In this document: in pieces, positions 45,372-54,385 of the stretch
How positions within the stretch are numbered: position 1 is the first letter of the stretch
Layout: the number at the start of each line of letters is the position of its first letter
From: CAWGUU01 sp963825765
Lineage (GTDB): Bacteria > Actinomycetota > Acidimicrobiia > Acidimicrobiales > AC-14
Length of the DNA: 64,000 bases
Direction of reading: 5' to 3'
Assembly: GCA_963825765.1 (NCBI GenBank)
Contig: CAWGUU010000024.1
Location: 1-64,000, forward strand
Made by a program: the position numbers and the translations under genes
Notes under the pieces: generated by a model
Database searches by the model: none
Told to the model about the DNA's origin: nothing
Seen by the model: only the letters and a program-made list of their open reading frames with translations

Positions 45372-46082
45372 GTGGACGTCGAGCTCAGGATCAAGCGGTT
45401 CAACCCCGAGACCGACGACGCCCCCCACTGGGAGACCTACACGGTCGACGTCGAGGAGTCGGACCGGGTGCTCGACGCCCTCCACCAGGTCAAATGGCAC
45501 CAGGACGGCACCCTCAGCTTCCGCCGGTCGTGTGCCCACGGGGTGTGCGGGTCCGACGCCATGGTCATCAACGGCGAGAACCGCCTCGCCTGCGTGCTGC
45601 CCGTGAGCGCGGTGGCGCCCAAGATCACCGTCGAGCCGATCCGGGGCCTGCCGGTGATCAAGGACCTCGTGGTCGACATGGAGCCGTTCTTCGACGGCTA
45701 CCGGTCGGTGCTACCCCACCTGATCACCACCGACGACCCGCCCCACGATCGTGAGCGGCTGCAGTCGCCGGAGCAGCGGGCCCGGTTCGACGACACCACC
45801 AAGTGCATCCTGTGCGCCGCCTGCACCACGTCGTGCCCGGTGGCCTGGGCCAACGGGGCCTACGTCGGGCCGGCGGCCATCGTCAACGCCCACCGGTTCA
45901 TCTTCGACTCGCGCGACGAGGGCGCGGGCGAGCGGTTGGAGATCCTGAGCGGCCGCAACGGCGTGTGGGGCTGCAGGACGGCGTTCAACTGCACCGAGGC
46001 CTGTCCTCGCGGCATCAAGGTCACCCAGGCGATCAGCGAGGTCAAGCGGGCCGAGCTGGCCGGCACCGAACGTCTTCCGTAG
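45372..46082 (+). CDS. sdhB: Succinate dehydrogenase iron-sulfur subunit
   Basis: 236 residues from GTG 45372, four bases after the sdhA stop. Carries electrons from FAD to quinone. 2Fe-2S ligands in SCAHGVCGSDAMVINGENRL, 4Fe-4S in CILCAACTTSCPVAW and the third cluster in CRTAFNCTEACPRGI. Length is normal. The sdhA-sdhB pair ends here; no membrane-anchor subunit gene follows either, so the anchors must be elsewhere in the genome. Confidence 0.96.
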   Translation: MDVELRIKRFNPETDDAPHWETYTVDVEESDRVLDALHQVKWHQDGTLSFRRSCAHGVCGSDAMVINGENRLACVLPVSAVAPKITVEPIRGLPVIKDLVVDMEPFFDGYRSVLPHLITTDDPPHDRERLQSPEQRARFDDTTKCILCAACTTSCPVAWANGAYVGPAAIVNAHRFIFDSRDEGAGERLEILSGRNGVWGCRTAFNCTEACPRGIKVTQAISEVKRAELAGTERLP

Positions 46083-46237
46083 CCGGAAAAACACCGTCGG
46101 TGGCAGATTCTGCCGCCGCCAGGCAGGAGCGCGGTGCCGCGTGCCGAACTTTGTGGTGAAGAATTGGCTGGGCTGGGCACCGACCGCCACGGGATTCCGT
46201 GACGGCCGAATGTCGAGCCGATGGCCGAGAGAGGACC

Positions 46238-47272
46238 ATGCTCGACACACGCGTCGCACCACAGCCGTACCCGTCCGTCTTTGCGCCCGCCCCTTCCCCG
46301 GCCACCGAGGAGGCGCCGGAGCGCCGGCGACCGTCCGCCCCGAAACCCGGGATGCGTGGCACCGTCCTCATGATCGTGCTGGGGCTGGTAGCGGCCCACG
46401 GCTACCTGGGCAAGGTGCCGATGGTGCCCCAGTTCCACCTGCCGGGCATCCCTGCCGCGTCGATGTTGGTGGCAACGCCGCCGCGCCCCATCAGGGCCAT
46501 GCCGGCTGGGAAGGGCATGTGGATCTGGCAGTACGGCAAGACCGAGGGAGGCGACGTCCACGCCATCGTGGCCAGGGCCAAGGCGGTGGGTCTCACCCAC
46601 CTCTACCTGCGGGTCGGCTCCCACTGGGACGGCTTCTACGGCGGCTCGTTCATGGACAAGCTGCTGCCGGTGGCCCACGAGGCCGGCCTGCTCGTCTTCG
46701 GCTGGGACTTCCCGCGGCTGGGCGAGTCGGTCGACGGCGACATCGAGCGGGCCACGGCGATCATCAACTACGAGACCCCCGGCCGCCACCGTCTCGACGG
46801 ATTCTCGGCCGACATCGAGACCGCGTCGGAGGGCACCCACATCACCGCCGAGTCGGCGTCGGCCTATGGCCGGGCCATCCGCGACGTGGCCGGTCCCGAC
46901 TTCTCCCTCATCGCCTGCGTGCCCCGGCCCTCGGCCCACCGGGCCTCCTACCCCTACGCCGAGGTGGTGGAGAGCTTCGACGCCATCGCGCCGATGGTCT
47001 ACTGGCTCAACCGCCAGCCCGACAGCGACGTGGTCGGCGCGGTCGACGACCTGGCCCAGTTCGGCAAGCCCATCTTCCCCATCGGACAGGCCTACGACGG
47101 GCTCCCTGAAGGCGGCCGGCGGGGAGTGCCGCCGCCCGAGGAGCTGTGGCGCTTCTTCACCGCCGCCAACTCGAAGGGCGTGGGGGGCGTGTCCTTCTGG
47201 TCCTGGCAGGCCGCCGACCAACCGGCCTGGGACGCGATCCGCGACGCAGTGGAGTTCAAGACGCCGGGATAG
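46238..47272 (+). CDS. Membrane-anchored TIM-barrel-like protein
   Basis: 344 residues from ATG 46238 (GAGAGGA upstream). After a Pro-rich cytoplasmic segment there is one helix (GTVLMIVLGLVAAHGYLG). The outer domain reads as a (beta/alpha)8 barrel: GMWIWQYGKTEGGD, GLTHLYLRVGSHWDGFYGG, GLLVFGWDFPR, LDGFSADIET, FSLIACVPRP, AIAPMVYWLNRQ, PIFPIGQAYDG and GVSFWSWQAAD. The acidic strand ends (SADIE, APMVYW) suggest a glycoside hydrolase-related fold like GH18 or GH25 relatives. Activity unknown. It is convergent with the next gene across a hairpin. Confidence 0.7.
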   Translation: MLDTRVAPQPYPSVFAPAPSPATEEAPERRRPSAPKPGMRGTVLMIVLGLVAAHGYLGKVPMVPQFHLPGIPAASMLVATPPRPIRAMPAGKGMWIWQYGKTEGGDVHAIVARAKAVGLTHLYLRVGSHWDGFYGGSFMDKLLPVAHEAGLLVFGWDFPRLGESVDGDIERATAIINYETPGRHRLDGFSADIETASEGTHITAESASAYGRAIRDVAGPDFSLIACVPRPSAHRASYPYAEVVESFDAIAPMVYWLNRQPDSDVVGAVDDLAQFGKPIFPIGQAYDGLPEGGRRGVPPPEELWRFFTAANSKGVGGVSFWSWQAADQPAWDAIRDAVEFKTPG

Positions 47273-47274
47273 GC

Positions 47275-47327
47275 GGTTCTGCTCGCGATTGACCCACCTC
47301 CAGCCGGTACTTGCGCGAGCAGAAACC
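47275..47327. terminator. Long-stem inverted repeat between convergent genes
   Basis: TTCTGCTCGCG and CGCGAGCAGAA pair over 11 bp (47277-47287, 47314-47324), extended by GG/CC across a one-base bulge, with a 26-nt loop. It starts 3 bp after the stop of the barrel protein and ends 5 bp before the stop of the gene on the other strand, so it fits a bidirectional terminator. Confidence 0.4.
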
Positions 47328-47331
47328 GTGG

Positions 47332-48153
47332 TCAGGGCGGTTGGAGCCAGTCGGACCAGCCCACGCCGACCCCGCCGCCGTCCGACTGGAAGCGGCAGAG
47401 GGCTCGGTCCAGGCGGCTGACGCGGCCGTCCGGTCCGGCGATGGCCACGGGTGCATGGGCCAGCGGGTCGGCGCGGACCTCCACGTCGCCGACCCTCAGC
47501 GAGGCGGCGGTGGCCAGGCCGTCCTCGCCGACGACCGCGTCGTGACCCTCTCCGGCGAACGGCGTGCCGTCGGCGAGGTGGCCGGTCAGCCACGTCGACG
47601 AGGCGGACCACCAGTCACGGACGCCCAACTCGTGCGACCGCCACCCGACTCCCGAGAGGTCGATGCGGCGCGACCCCACGAGCACCTCGCCGTTGACCAC
47701 GCACGGCTGGGCATAGCCGGGCGACTGCGCCCGCGCGGGGTCGGCGGCGGCCGTCGCCTCCCACTCGAGGTCGAAGCCGAGGGCCCGGGGGTCGCCCCGT
47801 TCGGCACCGAATGCCTCGGCCGGGTCGTCGAGGGCCACCCCGAACGCTTCGAGGCCGACGGTCCAGTGTTCGAGGGGCGTCTCGCAGGTCATGTCGGCCC
47901 AGAGGCCCGACGCCCGCACCTCCAGCGACCGCTCCGGTGGCAGGTCGACGTCGTGGTCACGGACGAGCACGGTGGGCGAGCCCCGCTCGACCAGCGCGGC
48001 CCAGTACCAGGCCCGGCCGTCGCCCGGTCTGATCGCCAGTCGGACGTAGCCGCCCAGGGACCCGTCGGCGACGGCGAAGTCGAAGGCATACGCCTCCTCC
48101 CAGGACGCGGCGGTCCAGGGAACGTGGCGGCGCTCGTCGGCTCGGTCGACCAT
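47332..48153 (-). CDS. Hypothetical protein, beta-rich
   Basis: 273 residues from ATG 48153. Contains WEEAYAFDFAVADGSLGGYVRL, YWAALVERGSPTVLVRDHDV, EHWTVGLEAFGVALDDP, FDLEWEA and a C-terminal half that repeats the same kind of strands (RSHELGVRDWW). The pattern resembles lipocalin-like AttH/CrtC-type proteins in outline, but I cannot assign a family. Soluble, no signal. Its ATG is 11 bp from the ATG of the SCP2-like gene on the other strand, so they share a promoter region. Confidence 0.6.
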   Translation of the reverse strand: MVDRADERRHVPWTAASWEEAYAFDFAVADGSLGGYVRLAIRPGDGRAWYWAALVERGSPTVLVRDHDVDLPPERSLEVRASGLWADMTCETPLEHWTVGLEAFGVALDDPAEAFGAERGDPRALGFDLEWEATAAADPARAQSPGYAQPCVVNGEVLVGSRRIDLSGVGWRSHELGVRDWWSASSTWLTGHLADGTPFAGEGHDAVVGEDGLATAASLRVGDVEVRADPLAHAPVAIAGPDGRVSRLDRALCRFQSDGGGVGVGWSDWLQPP

Positions 48154-48164
48154 CGTCGTGGGCC

Positions 48165-48563
48165 ATGATGGTCGAGATGGCGCGGTTCCTGAGCCCCGAG
48201 TGGCTGGACCTGCTGGCGGTGGCTGCGTCGGCCGCGGCCGGGGGCCCGGACGGCGCCGGGACACCGTTCGCCATACGCCAGGTCGTCACCGGTGGCCCGG
48301 ACGGGGACGTCGAGTACGTGGTGCGGGCCGACGGCGGGCGTTTCTCGGTCCACCGGGCCGGCGAGATCCGGGCCGACGTCGACATCATCCAGGACTACGA
48401 CACCGCCGCCGCCATCAGCCAGGGCCGGCTCAGCCCTGCCGTCGCCTTCGCCGGCGGGCGGCTGAGATTGGGCGGAGGGGTCGGCCAGCTGGTCGACCAC
48501 CAGCAGGAGTTCGCCGCTCTCGGCGAGCTGTTCGCCCGGGTCCGCACCGCCACCACCTACTGA
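48165..48563 (+). CDS. SCP2 sterol-binding-like protein
   Basis: 132 residues. ATG 48165, 48168 and 48177 are all possible starts. The core (VEYVVRADGGRFSVHRAGEIRADVDIIQDY, AAAISQGRLSPAVAFAGGRLRLGG) follows the SCP-2 pattern of a curved sheet and a final glycine-rich strand before the last helix. SCP2-like proteins bind lipids or hydrophobic ligands. Probably co-transcribed with the DnaJ-like gene 1 bp downstream. Confidence 0.7.
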   Translation: MMVEMARFLSPEWLDLLAVAASAAAGGPDGAGTPFAIRQVVTGGPDGDVEYVVRADGGRFSVHRAGEIRADVDIIQDYDTAAAISQGRLSPAVAFAGGRLRLGGGVGQLVDHQQEFAALGELFARVRTATTY

Positions 48564-48564
48564 C

Positions 48565-49113
48565 GTGTCGGGTACCGGACTGCCCACGCACTACGAGGTG
48601 CTCGGCGTGCGTCCCGACGCCACCCAGGACGAGATCCGCCGGGCGTACCACGCCCTGGCCCGACGCCATCACCCCGACACCCAGCCCGCCGCCGAGGCGT
48701 CGGCGGCGAGGGAGGCGGGCCTGGCGATGGCGGCCGTCAACGACGCGTGGAAGGTCTTGGGCGACCCGGCCCGTCGCCGGGCCTACGACGACGGCGCGGG
48801 CGACAGGGGCCACACGACAGCGCCGCCGCCACCGACGGACCCGGACGAATGGGTCCCGGTCCACGAGGGCGTCGAGGATTGGGACGAGGATTGGGACGAC
48901 GACGACCGCCCTCCGCTCGTCGTCGGCGGGTTCGGGCTGGTCGTGATGGTGCCCGTGCTCCTGGTGGTGTTCGCCGTCGGGCTGTTCTTCTTCAGCACGA
49001 TGGCGCAGTCGACGGTGCTGCGGAACGTCGCCATCGTGCTCCTGCCGGTGGCGGGCTTCGGCTTCGTCGCCGCTCCGCTGCTCGTGATGGTCCGATCCCG
49101 CAGCCGCGGCTGA
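48565..49113 (+). CDS. J-domain membrane protein
   Basis: 182 residues from GTG 48565. A complete J domain fills residues 5-75: HYEVLGVRPDATQDEIRRAY, HPD in RRHHPDTQP, AVNDAWKVLGDPARRRAYD. An acidic linker (EDWDEDWDDDDRP) and two membrane helices (LVVMVPVLLVVFAVGLFFF, VAIVLLPVAGFGFVAAPLLVM) follow. No G/F or zinc-finger region, so this is a type III DnaJ-like cochaperone that would recruit DnaK to the membrane. Convergent with mdh. Confidence 0.85.
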   Translation: MSGTGLPTHYEVLGVRPDATQDEIRRAYHALARRHHPDTQPAAEASAAREAGLAMAAVNDAWKVLGDPARRRAYDDGAGDRGHTTAPPPPTDPDEWVPVHEGVEDWDEDWDDDDRPPLVVGGFGLVVMVPVLLVVFAVGLFFFSTMAQSTVLRNVAIVLLPVAGFGFVAAPLLVMVRSRSRG

Positions 49114-49125
49114 CAAGAGGTCGGA

Positions 49126-50067
49126 CTAGCCGGCGGGACGGGCCAGCCGGATCGCCTCCTGCTGGCGGGCACCGACTTCGGCCGCCGCCGCCCGCAGGGC
49201 GGTGAGCTCGACCGGAGCCAGCGGCAGCTCGACGATCTCCCTGACCCCGTCCCTGCCGATCCGGGCCGGAACTCCCAGGTACACGCCGTCGATGCCGTAC
49301 TGGCCGTCGACCCACGCCGCCACCGGCATCACGTCCCTGGTGTTGCCGACGACGGACCGCACCATCGCCTCCGCCGCCGCCGCCGGTGCGTAGTACGCCG
49401 ATCCCGTCTTGAGCAGGGCGACGACCTCGGCGCCGGCGTCGCGGGTTCGCCGCACGAGCTCATCGATCCCCGCCTCGTCGACCAGCTCGGTCAGCGGTTG
49501 CCCGTAGACCCGTGCCAACGACGGCACCGGCACCATCGTGTCGCCGTGGGACCCGAGGGTGATGGCCTCCACGACGGCCGGCTGCACCCCCAGGTGCTCG
49601 GCCACGAAGTGCCGGAAGCGGGCGGTGTCGAGCACGCCGGCCTGGCCCATGACCCGGTTCCTGGGCAGGCCCGACACCTCGGCGGCCAGGGCGGTCATCT
49701 CGTCGAGGGGGTTGGACACCACGATGATCACCGTCCCGGGGGAGAGCTCCACCAGGCGCAGGACGACCTCGGCGACGATGGCGGCGTTGGTCTCGAGCAG
49801 GTCCGACCGGCTCATGCCCGGTTTGCGAGGCACTCCGGCCGTCACCACGCACACGTCGGAGGTTGCCGTCTCCTCGTAGCGGTTGGTGCCCACGACCCGG
49901 GTCTCGAACCCGACCAGCGGGCGGCTCTGCATCAGGTCGAGGGCCAGGCCCTGAGGCCGGCCCTCGATGACGTCGGTGAGCACGACCTCGTCGACGTACC
50001 CACCCTCGGCCACCCGCTGGGCGAGCGTCGACCCGTAGAACCCCGCCCCGACGACGGTGACCTTCAC
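49126..50067 (-). CDS. mdh: Malate dehydrogenase
   Basis: 313 residues from GTG 50067. Interconverts malate and oxaloacetate with NAD. Rossmann start KVTVVGAGFYGSTLAQRVAE, then GVPRKPGMSRSDLLETN (substrate arginines and mobile loop), VVSNPLDEMTALA, GQAGVLDTARFRHFVAEHLGV and the catalytic His in TLGSHGDTMVP. The type resembles the LDH-like MDH group. It begins one base after the icd stop, so icd and mdh form an operon. Confidence 0.94.
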   Translation of the reverse strand: MKVTVVGAGFYGSTLAQRVAEGGYVDEVVLTDVIEGRPQGLALDLMQSRPLVGFETRVVGTNRYEETATSDVCVVTAGVPRKPGMSRSDLLETNAAIVAEVVLRLVELSPGTVIIVVSNPLDEMTALAAEVSGLPRNRVMGQAGVLDTARFRHFVAEHLGVQPAVVEAITLGSHGDTMVPVPSLARVYGQPLTELVDEAGIDELVRRTRDAGAEVVALLKTGSAYYAPAAAAEAMVRSVVGNTRDVMPVAAWVDGQYGIDGVYLGVPARIGRDGVREIVELPLAPVELTALRAAAAEVGARQQEAIRLARPAG

Positions 50068-50068
50068 G

Positions 50069-51265
50069 TCACAACCGGTCGATGATGGCGGCGGCGAACT
50101 CCGACGTGCGGACCTCGGTGGCACCCTCGGTCAGGCGGGCGAAGTCATAGGTGACGATGCCGTCGCCGATGGTGGCTTCCAGCGCCCTCACGACGTCGTC
50201 GGCGGCCTCCTGCCACCCGAGGTGCTCGAGCATCAGCACCCCGGACAGGAGCAGCGATCCCGGGTTCACCTTGTCCTGCCCGGCGTAGCGGGGGGCGGTG
50301 CCGTGCGTGGCCTCGAAGATGGCGCGGCCGGTGACGTAGTTGATGTTGCCGCCGGGAGCGATCCCGATGCCCCCCACCTGGGCGGCGAGGGCGTCCGACG
50401 CGTAGTCGCCGTTCAGGTTGGTGGTGGCGATCACGTCGAACTCGTCGGGCCGGGTGAGGATCTGCTGCAGGAAGATGTCGGCGATCGTGTCCTTGACCAG
50501 GATGCGCCCGCCGGGGTCGCCGCCGCAGTCGTCCCACCCGACGGCCACGTCGGCGAACTCCTCTTTGACCAGTTCGTAGCCCCAGTTCCTGAAGGCCCCC
50601 TCGGTGAACTTCTGGATGTTCCCCTTGTGCACGAGGGTCACCGACGTGCGGCCCTTGGCGACGGCGTAGTTGAGCGCGGCCCGTACCAGCCGCTTCGAGC
50701 CCGTCTCGGACACCGGCTTCAGGCCGATCCCGGAGTCGGGCCGGATGTCCCACCCGAACTCGGCCTGGCAGAACTGGATGAGCCGCGCCACCTCGGGCGA
50801 ACCCTCGGCCAGCTCCAGGCCGGCGTAGACGTCCTCGGTGTTCTCCCGGAAGATCACCATGTCGACCCGCTCGGGGCGCTTCACCGGCGAGGGCACGCCC
50901 TTGAACCAGCGCACCGGCCGGAGGCATACGTAGAGGTCGAGGATCTGTCGGAGGGCGACGTTGAGGCTGCGGATCCCGCCGCCCACCGGCGTCGTCAGGG
51001 GTCCCTTGATGCCGACGACGTACTCCTCGAAGGCGGCGATGGTCTCGTCGGGCAACCACGAACCGGTCTCGTCGAACGCCTTCTGGCCGGCGAGGACCTC
51101 GATCCACTCGATCCTCCGGCCGTGGCCTTTCACGGCGGCGTCGAGGACGGCCCGGGCGGCCGGCCAGATGTCGACGCCGATGCCGTCGCCCCGGATGTAC
51201 GGCACGATGGGCTCGTCGGGGACGTGGAGGACGCCGTCGTCGGCGACCGTGATGCGCTCGGGCAT
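50069..51265 (-). CDS. icd: Isocitrate dehydrogenase (NADP type)
   Basis: 398 residues from ATG 51265. Decarboxylates isocitrate to 2-oxoglutarate. Motifs: PIVPYIRGDGIGVDIW, GGGIRSLNVALRQILDLYVCLRPV (with the substrate Ser), MVIFRENTEDVYAGLE, LVHKGNIQKFTEGAF, NLNGDYASDALAAQVGG and EATHGTAPRYAGQDKVNPGS. Length and order are those of the bacterial homodimeric enzyme similar to that of Escherichia coli. First gene of the icd-mdh pair. Confidence 0.95.
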   Translation of the reverse strand: MPERITVADDGVLHVPDEPIVPYIRGDGIGVDIWPAARAVLDAAVKGHGRRIEWIEVLAGQKAFDETGSWLPDETIAAFEEYVVGIKGPLTTPVGGGIRSLNVALRQILDLYVCLRPVRWFKGVPSPVKRPERVDMVIFRENTEDVYAGLELAEGSPEVARLIQFCQAEFGWDIRPDSGIGLKPVSETGSKRLVRAALNYAVAKGRTSVTLVHKGNIQKFTEGAFRNWGYELVKEEFADVAVGWDDCGGDPGGRILVKDTIADIFLQQILTRPDEFDVIATTNLNGDYASDALAAQVGGIGIAPGGNINYVTGRAIFEATHGTAPRYAGQDKVNPGSLLLSGVLMLEHLGWQEAADDVVRALEATIGDGIVTYDFARLTEGATEVRTSEFAAAIIDRL

Positions 51266-51388
51266 GATCGGCAGAGCCTAGACAGCGGCCACGGCCCACA
51301 GGCCGGCCGGCGTCGCCGGAGCATGAACGTGCGTCCGCCCGCCGATACGCTGGCCCGACGGCGAACGGCGATGGCGAAAGGGGATGCG

Positions 51389-51814
51389 ATGCCGGCCGAA
51401 GGCAACGCCAAGCTGGCCCGGGACATCTACGACCTGTTCAACCGCCTCGAGTTCGACCAGGTGCTCGCCCTGGCGACGGAGGACGTCGAGGTCTTCCTGG
51501 TCCCGTTCGACCTGACCCTCTCGGGCCCCGAGGGACTTCGTGCCTTCATGATGGGGTTCAAAGTCCCGTTCCCCGACCTCGAGGTGACAGTGGTGCAGCA
51601 GGTCGCCGACGGCGACCACGTCGTCAACGAGTGCACGTGGAACGGCACCCACACCGGTCCGCTGCAGAGTCCGAAGGGCGAGATCCCCCCGTCCGGCAAG
51701 CGTGTGAGCGCCGCCAGGTTCTGCGAGGTGTGGACCTTTCGAGCGGGGAAGCTGGCCCGACTCGTGAACTACCAGGACGTCTCGACCTGGCTCCGCCAGC
51801 TGGACCTCGTGTAG
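51389..51814 (+). CDS. SnoaL-like / ester cyclase family protein
   Basis: 141 residues from ATG 51389, with AAAGGGG about 8 nt upstream; ATG 51371 would add six residues. The protein is a typical NTF2-fold small protein: NAKLARDIYDLFNRLEFDQVLALATEDVEVF, LRAFMMGFKVPFPDLEVTVVQQVADGDHVVNECTWNGTHTGPL, FCEVWTFRAGKLARLVNYQD. Family members include polyketide cyclases and many enzymes without known substrates. Convergent with folD. Confidence 0.8.
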   Translation: MPAEGNAKLARDIYDLFNRLEFDQVLALATEDVEVFLVPFDLTLSGPEGLRAFMMGFKVPFPDLEVTVVQQVADGDHVVNECTWNGTHTGPLQSPKGEIPPSGKRVSAARFCEVWTFRAGKLARLVNYQDVSTWLRQLDLV

Positions 51815-51832
51815 ATCGGCGCCAGGCGGGAG

Positions 51833-52684
51833 CTAGAGCGCCAGGCCCCGCCGGCGGGCGGCGGCCTGCACGGCGTTGCGCAGGAGCATGGCGACGGTGG
51901 TGGGGCCGACGCCGCCCAGACGGGGCGTCACCCAGCCGGCGACCTCCCCCACCGACTCGTCGACGTCGCTGACCAGCCGGCGCCCCTCCCAGGAGATCCC
52001 CCCACCCACCACCGCCGCCCCCGGCTGCACGTCGCCGGCGGTGATCATGTTGGGCACGCCGGCGGCGCCGACCACGACGTCGGCGTCACGGGTGTAGCGC
52101 CGCCAGTCGGAAACGCCTGTGTGCACGACGGTGACGGCGGCGTTGGCCCCCGGCCGCTTGAGCGACAGCAGCAGGGCCAGGGGACGGCCCAGGGTGGCCC
52201 CCCGGCCCACGATGACCACGTGGCGGCCCTCCACCGGCACCTCGTAGTGCGCCAGGAGCGCCTGGATGCCTGCCGGAGTGCACGCCAGGGGGGCGTCGAC
52301 GCCCAGCGCCAGCTTGCCCAGGTTCACCGGATGGAGGCCGTCGGCGTCCTTGTCGGGGTCGATGGCAGCCAACACCTCGTTGTAGTCGAGCCCCGCCGGG
52401 ACGGGGTTCTGGACGAGGTAGGCGTCGACGGCGGGGTCGGCGTTGAACCCCGCCACCGCGTCGAGGAGCTCGGCCTGGGTCACAGTCGCCCGCAGGTGCA
52501 GGTGGGGCGAGGCGATGCCGACCGCCTCGCACGCCTCCTGCTTCTTGCGGATGTAGCCGGCGCTGGCCGGGTCGTCGCCCACCAGGATGGTGCCGAGCCC
52601 GACGGTGACCCCGTCGGCGGCCAGGGCGGCGACGGCCTGCTCGACGCCGGCCATGACCTCCTCCACCACCGGCGCACCGGCCAT
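51833..52684 (-). CDS. folD: FolD methylene-tetrahydrofolate dehydrogenase/cyclohydrolase
   Basis: 283 residues from ATG 52684. Converts 5,10-methylene-THF to 10-formyl-THF. Motifs: GTILVGDDPASAGYIRKKQEA (catalytic YxxxK), YLVQNPVPAGLD, DADGLHPVNLGKL, TPAGIQALL, VIVGRGATLGRPLALLL (NADP binding) and PRLGGVGPTTVAMLL. Lies 16 bp after purH, which uses the 10-formyl-THF it makes. Length normal. Confidence 0.95.
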   Translation of the reverse strand: MAGAPVVEEVMAGVEQAVAALAADGVTVGLGTILVGDDPASAGYIRKKQEACEAVGIASPHLHLRATVTQAELLDAVAGFNADPAVDAYLVQNPVPAGLDYNEVLAAIDPDKDADGLHPVNLGKLALGVDAPLACTPAGIQALLAHYEVPVEGRHVVIVGRGATLGRPLALLLSLKRPGANAAVTVVHTGVSDWRRYTRDADVVVGAAGVPNMITAGDVQPGAAVVGGGISWEGRRLVSDVDESVGEVAGWVTPRLGGVGPTTVAMLLRNAVQAAARRRGLAL

Positions 52685-52700
52685 GACGATCGGGGTCACA

Positions 52701-54218
52701 TCAGTGGCGGAACTGACGCTCGCCGGTGAGGACCATGGCCAAGCCGTAGGCATCGGCCGCGGCCACCACCTCCGCGTCGCGGATGCTGCCCCCCGGCTGG
52801 ACCACGACGGCCACACCGGCCGCGGCCGCCGCCTCCACGCCGTCGGGGAACGGATAGAAGCCGTCGGTGGCACTGGCCCCGCCCTTGGCCCGTCCCGCCG
52901 CCTTCCGTGTGGCGACCTCGCCCGCGTCCACCCGGCTCTGCTGGCCGGCGCCGATGCCCACCGCCTGGCCGCCGTTGACCAGCACCACGGCGTTGGACGT
53001 CACGTGCCCGCACAGGCGCCACGCCAGCTCGGCGTCGCGCCACTGGTCCTCGGTGGGGACCGACTTGGTGGCCACGCGCCACGAGGACCGGTCGGCCACG
53101 AAGCGAGGCGACTCCTGCACCAGGAACCCCCCGGCGAAGGACCGGAGGTGCAGCGGCTCCGGTTCGGGTGCGGGAGCCTCCAGCAGGCGGGTGTTCTTGC
53201 GCCTGGCCGTCAGCCGTTCGAGCGTTCCCGGCTCGTAGCCCGGGGCGATGACCACGTCGGCCTGGGCCGCCTTCTCCATGACGGCGACGGTGGACTCGTC
53301 GACAGGCCGGTTGAGAGCCACGATGCCGCCGAAGGCCGACGTGGGGTCGCCCTCGAACGCCAGCCGGTAGGCCGTGGCCAGATCGTCGGCGACGCCGGCG
53401 CCGCACGGGTTGGCGTGCTTGATGATCACCGCCGAAGGACGGTCTCCCAGGTCGTAAACGAGGAGCCAGGCGGCCTCGGCGTCGCACAGGTTGAGGTACG
53501 ACAGCGCCATGCCGCCGTGCTGCGCCACGCCGTCCCACCAGCTCGTCCGGCCGATCTGGCGGTAGCGGGCGCCCTGCTGGTGCGGGTTCTCGCCATAGCG
53601 CAGGACGTCGGCCCGCTCCAGGGCCAGGTGGACGGTCGGCGGCAGCACCCCCGCGCTGGCGCCGTCGGCAACGGCCGTGTCCAGCCAACCCACGATGGCG
53701 GCGTCGTAGGCGGCGGTCGACGCGAAGGCGGCCCGGGCCAGCCGGCGGCGGGTCCCGGCTGACAGCTCCCCCAGCTCGGACAGCTCGGCCAGCACCGCCG
53801 GGTAGTCGGACGGGTCGACGACCACGCCGACGGAGTCGAAGTTCTTGGCCGCCGCCCGCACCATGGTCGGGCCCCCCACGTCGATCATCTCGATCGACGG
53901 CTGGGAACGGAACGGGTACAGGTTGCAAACCACCAGGTCGATGGGTTCGATGCCCTGGCGCTCGAGGTCGGCCAGGTGCTCGGGCTTGGAGCGGTCGGCC
54001 AGAATCCCGCCGGCGATGGCCGGGTGCAGGGTCTTGACCCGGCCGCCAAGCATCTCCGGGCTGCCCGTGACGTCGGCCACCTCGGTGGAGGTGATGCCGG
54101 CCTCGGCCAGGGCCCGGGCCGTGCCGCCGCTCGACAGCAGCTCCCAGCCCAAGTCGCGCAGCCCGGCGGCCAGCTCCACCAGGCCGGTCTTGTCGTGCAC
54201 CGACAGCAGGGCCCTCAT
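52701..54218 (-). CDS. purH: Bifunctional AICAR formyltransferase / IMP cyclohydrolase
   Basis: 505 residues from ATG 54218, with AGGAGAG upstream. Catalyses the last two steps of purine synthesis. The N-terminal cyclohydrolase domain has LSSGGTARALAEAGI, GRVKTLHPAIAGGILADR and VVCNLYPFRS; the C-terminal transferase domain has RYGENPHQQGARY, AVIIKHANPCGAGVA with the catalytic Lys-His, and the final RKAAGRAKGGASATDGFYPF. No purN is adjacent. Operon with folD. Confidence 0.96.
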   Translation of the reverse strand: MRALLSVHDKTGLVELAAGLRDLGWELLSSGGTARALAEAGITSTEVADVTGSPEMLGGRVKTLHPAIAGGILADRSKPEHLADLERQGIEPIDLVVCNLYPFRSQPSIEMIDVGGPTMVRAAAKNFDSVGVVVDPSDYPAVLAELSELGELSAGTRRRLARAAFASTAAYDAAIVGWLDTAVADGASAGVLPPTVHLALERADVLRYGENPHQQGARYRQIGRTSWWDGVAQHGGMALSYLNLCDAEAAWLLVYDLGDRPSAVIIKHANPCGAGVADDLATAYRLAFEGDPTSAFGGIVALNRPVDESTVAVMEKAAQADVVIAPGYEPGTLERLTARRKNTRLLEAPAPEPEPLHLRSFAGGFLVQESPRFVADRSSWRVATKSVPTEDQWRDAELAWRLCGHVTSNAVVLVNGGQAVGIGAGQQSRVDAGEVATRKAAGRAKGGASATDGFYPFPDGVEAAAAAGVAVVVQPGGSIRDAEVVAAADAYGLAMVLTGERQFRH

Positions 54219-54385
54219 CGCCTTCTCTCCTGGGCGATGCGGGGCGGGCTCCTGTCGACCTCGGGCCCCGGCGCCGGCACCCCGATCCATGCCGCTGCGC
54301 CCCCCACGGTCGCACCGTACCAGCCCCTTTCCTGGAGCCCGGAGCCGTGGTTCACTACTCGCACCGCCGCGAGAAGGAGCCCGGC

